Below are positions 16,639-23,267 of a stretch of 64,000 nucleotides of DNA, piece after piece. The notes below the pieces were generated by a model. The model was not told the DNA's origin. It searched no databases and saw only the letters and a list, made by a program, of their open reading frames with translations. Where the stretch lies: NCBI RefSeq assembly GCF_009650605.1, contig NZ_WAJT01000003.1, positions 186,001-250,000 on the forward strand. The letters are read 5' to 3'. The stretch comes from Labrenzia sp. CE80. Lineage in GTDB: Bacteria > Pseudomonadota > Alphaproteobacteria > Rhizobiales > Stappiaceae. The position numbers and the translations under genes were made by a program. Each line of letters begins with the position of its first letter. Position 1 is the first letter of the stretch.

Positions 16639-17775
16639 ATGTATGTTGCAGTCAAGGGCGGTGAGAAGGCGATCCGCAATGCCCATAAGCTTCTGGCAAA
16701 ACGCCGGCGGGGAGACACGTCGGTTCCATCGCTGACAGTGGATCAGATCGCCGAACAGCTGGCGCTCTCTGTCGCGCGTGTGATGTGCGAGGGCTCTCTC
16801 TATGATGAGGGCCTTGCCGCGCTGGCGATCAAGCAAGCCCGTGGCGACCTCATCGAGGCCGCCTTTCTCATCAGGGCCTATCGCACAACCCTGCCCCGTT
16901 TTGGCTACTCGGAAACCCTCGACACCGCCAAGATGCTGGTCGAGCGACGCATTTCAGCCACTTACAAGGATCTTCCCGGCGGCCAGCTGCTTGGGCCGAC
17001 CTTCGACTACAGCCACCGTCTGCTCGATTTCGCCATGGCCGCCGAGGATGAAGGTGCGCTTGATGCCGTGGAAAGCGGAACGCCTTCGAATGAGGGCATG
17101 CCGCGCGTAACGGATCTTCTGAGCGACGAAGGCCTGATGGAGGCAGACCCGCTTCCCGAAGCCAGCGATGCCGTTGGGGATCTGACGCGCGAACCGCTGT
17201 CGTTCCCGGCTGATCGAGATCTGCGCCTTCAGAATCTGGCACGTGGCGACGAAGGCTTCCTGTTGTCATTGGCCTACTCCTCCCAACGCGGATATGCCCG
17301 CACCCACCCTTTCACCGGTGAAATCCGGTACGGCGAGGTCGAAGTGGAGTTTTTCGCCGAAGAGCTTGGTTTCAACGTCAAACTCGGCGCCATCAAGGTG
17401 ACGGAGTGCCAGATGGTGAACCAGTTCTCGGGCTCAGCCAAATCACCGCCGAAATTCACACGTGGTTACGGTCTCGTATTCGGTCAGGTCGAGCGAAAGG
17501 CCATGGCCATGTCCATGGTCGACCGCGCCCTCAGGTGGGAAGAACTCGGCGAGGAACAGACCGCCCCCGTGCAGGACACGGAATTCGTGCTGTCCCACTC
17601 CGACAACATCCAGGCCACGGGCTTTGTCGAACATCTGAAACTACCGCATTACGTGGATTTCCAGGCGGAACTCGATCTCGTGCGCCGGATGCGTGCGGAA
17701 TGGTTCGCCGCCCGCGATCAGCAGGATCCATACGCGCAAACCGATCTCGAGACGGGAAAGGAGGCCGCAGAATGA
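16639..17775 (+). CDS. phnI: C-P lyase core subunit PhnI
   Basis: A 378-residue subunit, the nucleosidase component that, with PhnG, PhnH and PhnL, attaches the phosphonate to the ribose of ATP with release of adenine. The family start MYVAVKGGEKAI is intact, and the length is close to that of E. coli PhnI. It begins 4 bases after phnH, and its stop overlaps the phnJ start (ATGA). Confidence 0.95.
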   Translation: MYVAVKGGEKAIRNAHKLLAKRRRGDTSVPSLTVDQIAEQLALSVARVMCEGSLYDEGLAALAIKQARGDLIEAAFLIRAYRTTLPRFGYSETLDTAKMLVERRISATYKDLPGGQLLGPTFDYSHRLLDFAMAAEDEGALDAVESGTPSNEGMPRVTDLLSDEGLMEADPLPEASDAVGDLTREPLSFPADRDLRLQNLARGDEGFLLSLAYSSQRGYARTHPFTGEIRYGEVEVEFFAEELGFNVKLGAIKVTECQMVNQFSGSAKSPPKFTRGYGLVFGQVERKAMAMSMVDRALRWEELGEEQTAPVQDTEFVLSHSDNIQATGFVEHLKLPHYVDFQAELDLVRRMRAEWFAARDQQDPYAQTDLETGKEAAE

Positions 17776-18707
17776 CCCTCCCAGCATCCAAATCCATCGC
17801 GCCCGATGAGGGCAGCTACAACTTCGCCTATCTCGACGAACAGACCAAGCGCATGATCCGGCGTGCGATCCTCAAGGGGATCGCCATTCCGGGCTACCAG
17901 GTGCCTTTCGCCTCCCGCGAAATGCCCATGCCCTACGGCTGGGGCACCGGCGGCGTTCAGGTCACCGCTGCAATTTTGGGGGCAGACGACACACTGAAGG
18001 TCATCGACCAGGGCTCGGACGACACCACCAACGCAGTCGCCATCCGAGGTTTCTTTGAAAAGACAGCCGGCGTCGCCACCACCACCAGCACAGAGGACGC
18101 CAGCATCATTCAGACCAGGCACCGGATCCCGGAGATGGCTCTGAACGCCAACCAGATCCTCGTGTTCCAGGTGCCTATTCCGGAGCCGCTCCGCTTCCTC
18201 GAGCCGCGCGAGACGGAAACGCGCAAGATGCATGCGCTGGAAGAATACGGCCTGATGCACGTAAAGCTGTACGAGGACATCGCCAAGAACGGCCATATTG
18301 CAACGACCTATGCGTATCCGGTCGAGGTCAACGGCCGCTATGTGATGGATCCTTCGCCAACGCCGAAATTCGACAATCCGAAGATCGACAACATGGAAGC
18401 CCTTCAGCTCTACGGCGCAGGCCGGGAAAAGCGGATCTATGCCATTCCGCCTTACACCAAGGTCAAGAGCCTCGATTTCGATGACTATCCGTTTGAGGTC
18501 CAGTCCTTCGATACGCCCTGCGGCCTGTGCAACGCCGAGGGCGTCTATCTCGACGAGGTCATTCTGGACGACAAGGGCGGGCGCATGTTCGTCTGCTCCG
18601 ACAGTGACCATTGCGAGGAAAGACGCGCAAACGGACACCTCGGCCCCATGGCCGCCGACCCCGCCGCTACGCTGCTGTCCGGTGGAACCCAGGAGAAGGG
18701 CCAATGA
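17772..18707 (+). CDS. phnJ: Radical SAM C-P lyase PhnJ
   Basis: A 311-residue radical SAM enzyme that breaks the carbon-phosphorus bond. The unusual iron-sulfur motif Cx2Cx21Cx5C is complete: Cys250, Cys253, Cys275 and Cys281. The N-terminal glycine needed for radical transfer is Gly41 (AIPGYQVPF), equivalent to Gly32 of E. coli PhnJ at a matching offset of nine. All parts needed for catalysis are therefore present. It starts inside the phnI stop (ATGA) and ends inside the phnK start (ATGA); the earlier open frame from 17406 is a shadow. Confidence 0.96.
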   Translation: MTLPASKSIAPDEGSYNFAYLDEQTKRMIRRAILKGIAIPGYQVPFASREMPMPYGWGTGGVQVTAAILGADDTLKVIDQGSDDTTNAVAIRGFFEKTAGVATTTSTEDASIIQTRHRIPEMALNANQILVFQVPIPEPLRFLEPRETETRKMHALEEYGLMHVKLYEDIAKNGHIATTYAYPVEVNGRYVMDPSPTPKFDNPKIDNMEALQLYGAGREKRIYAIPPYTKVKSLDFDDYPFEVQSFDTPCGLCNAEGVYLDEVILDDKGGRMFVCSDSDHCEERRANGHLGPMAADPAATLLSGGTQEKGQ

Positions 18708-19492
18708 TCGACCAGAACAATCAGGAGCCGCTGCTGCAGGTTCATGGCGTCACGCGCTATTATGGTGATCGCATCGGCTGCCAAGACGTGGACTTCCAGC
18801 TCTGGCCCGGTGAGGTCCTTGCCATTGTTGGAGAAAGTGGATCAGGCAAGACGACGCTGCTCAACTGCCTGTCGACCCGGCTTGCACCAACCGCTGGCGC
18901 TATCGAATACCGTATGCGCGACGGCTCCATGCGCAACCTCTATGAGTTGTCCGAAGCCGAACGGCGCCTGCTCATGCGCACCGATTGGGGCTTCGTCCAT
19001 CAAAACGCTGCCGACGGACTGCGCATGACGGTTTCCGCCGGCGCCAATGTCGGCGAACGGTTGATGGCCGTCGGCCAACGCCACTACGGAAAAATCCGCG
19101 AAACCGCCACGGACTGGCTCGACCGGGTAGAAATCACCGTCGACCGCATTGATGACGATCCGCGCGCCTTTTCCGGCGGCATGCGTCAACGGCTTCAGAT
19201 TGCTCGCAATCTGGTGACACACCCACGGCTCGTGTTCATGGACGAACCGACCGGCGGCCTCGACGTATCCGTTCAGGCACGTCTGCTCGACATGTTGCGG
19301 CGGCTGGTCAGCGAACTTGGCCTGTCTGTCATCATCGTCACCCACGACCTGGCTGTGGCCCGGCTCTTGTCCCACCGCATCATGGTCATGCGCCATGGGG
19401 AAGTCATCGAGACAGGTCTGACCGATCAGGTTCTCGATGACCCGCGCGAGCCATATACTCAGCTTCTCGTCTCTTCCATTCTCCAGGTCTGA
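18704..19492 (+). CDS. phnK: C-P lyase ATPase PhnK
   Basis: A 262-residue ABC-type ATPase that docks on the PhnGHIJ core and is needed for phosphonate use. Walker A is GESGSGKTT (about 43-51), the signature is FSGGMRQRLQIA and Walker B is LVFMDEPTGGLD. It looks like oligopeptide transporter ATPases, as PhnK does, but lies between phnJ and phnL with no permease. Start overlaps the phnJ stop. Confidence 0.94.
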   Translation: MIDQNNQEPLLQVHGVTRYYGDRIGCQDVDFQLWPGEVLAIVGESGSGKTTLLNCLSTRLAPTAGAIEYRMRDGSMRNLYELSEAERRLLMRTDWGFVHQNAADGLRMTVSAGANVGERLMAVGQRHYGKIRETATDWLDRVEITVDRIDDDPRAFSGGMRQRLQIARNLVTHPRLVFMDEPTGGLDVSVQARLLDMLRRLVSELGLSVIIVTHDLAVARLLSHRIMVMRHGEVIETGLTDQVLDDPREPYTQLLVSSILQV

Positions 19493-19500
19493 GGTCAGTC

Positions 19501-20199
19501 ATGCCAGTCCGTCTTTATCTGAACACCGTCGGCAAGACCTTCACCATGCATCTGCAGGGCGGCACCTCGATCCCGGTCGTGTCCAATGTCGATTTTGCCG
19601 TTGAAGCTGGAGAGTGTGTCGTCCTCGGAGGGCCTTCAGGTGCCGGCAAGAGTTCGATTCTCAAGATGATCTTCGGCAACTATCGCTGTGACGAGGGTCA
19701 GATCCTGATCACCTGCAACGACGAAATCGTCAACATCGCAGACGCCGCACCGCGTCAGATCCTCTCATTGCGCCAGGACACGATCGGCTATGTCAGTCAG
19801 TTCCTCCGGGTCATCCCCAGGGTGTCGGCCACGGAGGTGGTTGCTGAACCGTTGATCGCTCAGGGGACCAGCGAAGAGGCTGCTCTCGCAAAGGCCAGAG
19901 ATCTCCTGAAACGGCTCAATGTGCCCGAACGGCTTTGGAACCTGCCACCAGCGACTTTCTCCGGCGGTGAGCAGCAGCGCGTGAACATCGCACGCGGCTT
20001 CATTGCCCACTATCCGATCCTGCTTCTGGACGAGCCAACCGCGTCGCTCGATGCGGTAAACCGGTCGGTGGTGGTGGAGTTGGTCGATGAAAAGAAAGCT
20101 GCGGGCGTTGCCATGCTCGGCATCCTGCATGACCAGGATGTTCGCGATCGCATCGCCGACAGGATCATCGACGTCACCAAATTCAAGATCGCTGCATAA
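19501..20199 (+). CDS. phnL: C-P lyase ATPase PhnL
   Basis: A 232-residue ABC-type ATPase with Walker A GGPSGAGKSS (about 42-51), signature FSGGEQQRVNIARG and Walker B LLLDEPTASLD. PhnL takes part in forming the ribosyl phosphonate intermediate and binds PhnK on the core complex. It begins 8 bases after phnK. A 103-base gap follows before the DUF1045 gene, the only sizeable break in the operon. Confidence 0.94.
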   Translation: MPVRLYLNTVGKTFTMHLQGGTSIPVVSNVDFAVEAGECVVLGGPSGAGKSSILKMIFGNYRCDEGQILITCNDEIVNIADAAPRQILSLRQDTIGYVSQFLRVIPRVSATEVVAEPLIAQGTSEEAALAKARDLLKRLNVPERLWNLPPATFSGGEQQRVNIARGFIAHYPILLLDEPTASLDAVNRSVVVELVDEKKAAGVAMLGILHDQDVRDRIADRIIDVTKFKIAA

Positions 20200-20302
20200 A
20201 GACAATTTCATGAACCACTGTCACAGGATCGACATGAGAGCCACTTAGGTCGATGATGCCGATCCTGCCTTCTCCGCAATTAACCGCTGTTCGAGCCTTT
20301 CG

Positions 20303-21037
20303 ATGCGCTACGCACTTTATTTCGCTGCTCCCGCCAATGACCCGCTAATGCAGCTTGGCAATCTATGGCTCGGCCGCGATCCCTTCGCAGGCAAGGCATT
20401 AAGCCAGCCATCGCTCGACACCCTGAGCCGCGACCGTTTTGAGGTGCTCACGACCGAGCCCCGACGCTACGGTTTTCACGGCACGTTAAAGGCACCCTTC
20501 GCGCTTCGAGACGGAACAACTGCCGATGAATTGGTGGCAGCTTGTACTGCCTTTGCGTCCGAGTCAGCGCCATTTGTGCTCCAGGGCCTTTCGGTCAATC
20601 GCCTCGGAAAATTTCTGGCGTTGACGCCCGATGTCCCCGAGCCGGACTTGTCAGCCTTCGCTGAGACCTGTGTACGCCGGTTCGAACCATTCCGCAGGCC
20701 GCTGTCCGAAAGCGACCTCGAGCGCCGCCGCAAGAGCAGACTCACGCCGGATCAGGACCGCAACCTCGTTGAATGGGGTTATCCCTATATCTTTGAGGAC
20801 TTCCGTTTTCACATGACCTTGAGCAACAAGCTTGAGGACGAGGGGGAAGCGACAACACTTGAAGCGGCGGCCAGAGCGCACTTTCAAGACCTGACCGGCC
20901 ACTCCCGGCAAGTCGAAAGCCTCGGCCTCTACTGCGAAGCCGAGCGCGGCGCCCCCTTTCAGGTTCACACCATCTTCCCGCTGACCGGCACGCAAACGCC
21001 GGATCAGTCTCTTTCCAAATGCCGAGGTTCAAAATGA
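20303..21037 (+). CDS. DUF1045 protein, 2H phosphoesterase fold
   Basis: A 244-residue protein of the phosphonate-linked DUF1045 family. The two HxT motifs of the 2H phosphoesterases are visible: His59-Gly-Thr61 in GFHGTLKAPF and His170-Met-Thr172 in FHMTLSNKL. Known 2H enzymes hydrolyse cyclic nucleotide or ADP-ribose cyclic phosphates. PhnP, which opens 5-phosphoribosyl 1,2-cyclic phosphate between the PhnJ and PhnN steps, is absent from this cluster, so this protein is a good candidate for that step (inference). Its stop overlaps the phnM start (ATGA). Confidence 0.88.
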   Translation: MRYALYFAAPANDPLMQLGNLWLGRDPFAGKALSQPSLDTLSRDRFEVLTTEPRRYGFHGTLKAPFALRDGTTADELVAACTAFASESAPFVLQGLSVNRLGKFLALTPDVPEPDLSAFAETCVRRFEPFRRPLSESDLERRRKSRLTPDQDRNLVEWGYPYIFEDFRFHMTLSNKLEDEGEATTLEAAARAHFQDLTGHSRQVESLGLYCEAERGAPFQVHTIFPLTGTQTPDQSLSKCRGSK

Positions 21038-22176
21038 GCGCCACTCCAGGCACCTTCAAGAACGCCCGTCTCGTCCTGCCAGACAGCGTTATGGACGGCG
21101 CACTCCAGGTCGAAGAGGGCAAGATCGCTGACATTTCGGCCGCGAGCACAGCCGCGGGTCAAGATCTCGAAGGCGATTACCTGATCCCAGGCCTCGTCGA
21201 ACTTCACACCGATCATCTGGAAGTTCACTACGCACCACGACCAAAGGTGCGATGGAACCCGGTCTCAGCAGTTCAGGCCCATGACGCGCAGATCGCTTGC
21301 GCCGGCATCACGACAGTTTTCGACGCCCTTCGCGTCGGTATGGACGAAGATGCCGACCTGCGGGCTGGCGATATGCGCCAACTAGCAGATGCCATTGAGA
21401 CAGGACAGGCAGAGAATCGACTGCGGGCTGATCACTTCATCCACTTGCGCTGCGAAGTCTCGGCGCCTGACGTCCTGGATGCCTACTCGGTTTTCGAGGG
21501 CGACGATAAAATTCGCCTGATCTCCCTGATGGACCACACTCCAGGTCAACGGCAGTTCGTTTCGCTCGATGCCTACAAGGTCTACTACCAGGGCAAAAAG
21601 GGTTTTACAGACGAGCAGATGAACGCCTTCATCAAGGCGCGCCAAGAGCGCGCGGGCAACATTGCACCGGACAACCGCAAAAAGATCGCGGCCGACGCCC
21701 ATGGTCGCGGCATCGCCATCGCCAGCCACGACGACGCCTCGCTTGACCATGTCGGCGAAGCCATCGATCTGGGTACACGCATCGCGGAATTTCCGACCAC
21801 CGTCGAGGCAGCCCGTGCCTCTCACGACGCCAATATGGCCGTGCTGATGGGAGCCCCGAATGTGGTGCGCGGCGGTTCTCACTCGGGCAATGTCTCTGCA
21901 CGTGAGCTCGCAGAAGCCGGCTGCCTCGATGTGCTGTCGTCGGACTATGTTCCGGTGTCTCTGATCCAGGCTGCCTTCCAGCTTGCTGACGAAGTCGAAA
22001 CAATCAGCTTGCCGAAGGCCGTCGCGATGGTCACCTCCACGCCCGCTGACACTATAGGTCTGACAGATCGGGGGGCTCTTGAGATAGGACGACGTGCTGA
22101 TCTGGTTCAGGTGCGCATGGTCGGCAATGTGCCGATCGTACGGGGCGTCTGGCGCGAAGGCCGCCGCGTTGCCTGA
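21034..22176 (+). CDS. phnM: Ribosyl phosphonate triphosphate diphosphatase PhnM
   Basis: A 380-residue amidohydrolase-fold enzyme that removes pyrophosphate from 5-phosphonoribosyl triphosphate, the substrate-preparing step for PhnJ. The metal-binding start of the fold is seen as LVELHTDHLEVHYAPRP, with later His and Asp residues in FIHLRCEV, ASHDDAS and GGSHSGN. The start at 21034 overlaps the preceding stop as ATGA; the five-residue longer frame at 21019 lacks this coupling. Confidence 0.95.
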   Translation: MSATPGTFKNARLVLPDSVMDGALQVEEGKIADISAASTAAGQDLEGDYLIPGLVELHTDHLEVHYAPRPKVRWNPVSAVQAHDAQIACAGITTVFDALRVGMDEDADLRAGDMRQLADAIETGQAENRLRADHFIHLRCEVSAPDVLDAYSVFEGDDKIRLISLMDHTPGQRQFVSLDAYKVYYQGKKGFTDEQMNAFIKARQERAGNIAPDNRKKIAADAHGRGIAIASHDDASLDHVGEAIDLGTRIAEFPTTVEAARASHDANMAVLMGAPNVVRGGSHSGNVSARELAEAGCLDVLSSDYVPVSLIQAAFQLADEVETISLPKAVAMVTSTPADTIGLTDRGALEIGRRADLVQVRMVGNVPIVRGVWREGRRVA

Positions 22177-22750
22177 GGCACCACAGCATAGCAACGCAGA
22201 AAAGGTTGGCCCCGGCCGCCTCGTCCTTGTCGTCGGCCCCAGCGGAGCCGGCAAGGACACGTTGTTGGACGGCCTGCGCGCGCGGCTCAAGGACCGGGCC
22301 GATGTGCAATTTGCCCGTCGCGCGATCACTCGAGAGGCGGATGCAGGCAGCGAAGACCATGACACCCTCTCCCAACTACAATTCGATCATCTGGTAGAGA
22401 CCGGCAATGTAGCCCTTGCCTGGTCAGCGCATGATCTGGGCTACGTCATCCCAGTTCGCTACGACGATACCATCCGGGCTGGCGGGACGGTAATCGCCAA
22501 TGGTTCTCGCCGCGCCTTGCCTCGTGCGTTCGCCAAATATCAAAATGTCGCGGTTCTTCTGATCACCGCACCAATCGAAGTGCTTGCAGAACGGTTGGCG
22601 AGCCGTGGCCGGGAAAGCCGTGAAGCGATCGAGAAGCGATTGAAACTTGCTGATCTTGAGATTGGCGAAACGGAGCACGTCATCCGAATAGAAAACACTG
22701 GCACTGTCGAAGACGGCGTCGCCGAAATATTCAAGCAACTTGAATTCTGA
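22169..22750 (+). CDS. phnN: Ribose 1,5-bisphosphate phosphokinase PhnN
   Basis: A 193-residue kinase that converts ribose 1,5-bisphosphate to PRPP, the last step of the C-P lyase route. The P-loop GPSGAGKDTL lies near residues 21-30, and the guanylate-kinase-like fold follows. I propose a TTG start at 22169, overlapping phnM by 8 bases, because AAGG lies 8 bases before it and the protein then begins 20 residues before the P-loop, as in relatives. ATG codons at 22094 and 22127 lie deep inside phnM. It is the last recognisable phn gene here. Confidence 0.92.
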   Translation: MPEAPQHSNAEKVGPGRLVLVVGPSGAGKDTLLDGLRARLKDRADVQFARRAITREADAGSEDHDTLSQLQFDHLVETGNVALAWSAHDLGYVIPVRYDDTIRAGGTVIANGSRRALPRAFAKYQNVAVLLITAPIEVLAERLASRGRESREAIEKRLKLADLEIGETEHVIRIENTGTVEDGVAEIFKQLEF

Positions 22751-22844
22751 CGGTAAGATTCCGGAAACCTAGTCCTTTAATCGGAATTTGAGGCATTTCC
22801 GCCATAGTCCCCCTGGGTAAACAGGGATCTTCGGGGGAAGGGAC

Positions 22845-23225
22845 ATGCTTCAAGCTGCTGACACGGTACTCGCCAAATATTTCACATTTTCAGGCAGGGC
22901 GAACCGCGCCGAATATTGGTGGTGGATGCTGTTCATGTTCCTGATCGGCGGAACCATGTATCTGGTGGATGCCTTTCTGGTTGCCCCCGCATTTGGCCAG
23001 TCCGTAACGACGAGCACCGGCAACACGCCGGCCTCTACCGTCGCCAATCTACTGCTTTTCCTGCCCAGCCTGACCGTCTCGGTTCGTCGGTTGCACGACA
23101 TCGACAAGTCGGGCCTTTGGCTCTTCGTCGTCTTTGTGCCCCTGATCGGTGCACTGCTTCTTCTGTACTGGTCCCTCAAGGGAGGCACCATGGGCAGCAA
23201 TGACTACGGCGCCCCGTCCTACTGA
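22845..23225 (+). CDS. DUF805 family membrane protein
   Basis: A 126-residue inner-membrane protein. FTFSGRANRAEYWWWMLF at about 12-29 is the conserved DUF805 start, followed by three or four membrane helices and RRLHDIDKSGLWLFVVFVPL, the second conserved block. No function is established. AAGGG precedes the ATG. It stands alone, convergent with the AsmA gene. Confidence 0.9.
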   Translation: MLQAADTVLAKYFTFSGRANRAEYWWWMLFMFLIGGTMYLVDAFLVAPAFGQSVTTSTGNTPASTVANLLLFLPSLTVSVRRLHDIDKSGLWLFVVFVPLIGALLLLYWSLKGGTMGSNDYGAPSY

Positions 23226-23267
23226 GCCGTGGCGGCAGAACCAGCGCCAGGCATCTGAGCGGAGACG

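Noticed and set aside
17718..18704. 328-residue open frame on the minus strand opposite phnJ
   Set aside because: It lies fully antisense to phnJ, whose Fe-S cysteines and coupling to phnI and phnK are clear. Long antisense frames are expected in GC-rich codon usage.
20218..20235. Possible Pho box (CTGTCAC-AGGA-TCGACAT) between phnL and the DUF1045 gene
   Set aside because: The first half fits CTGTCAY, but the second matches only four of seven bases and it lies inside the operon.
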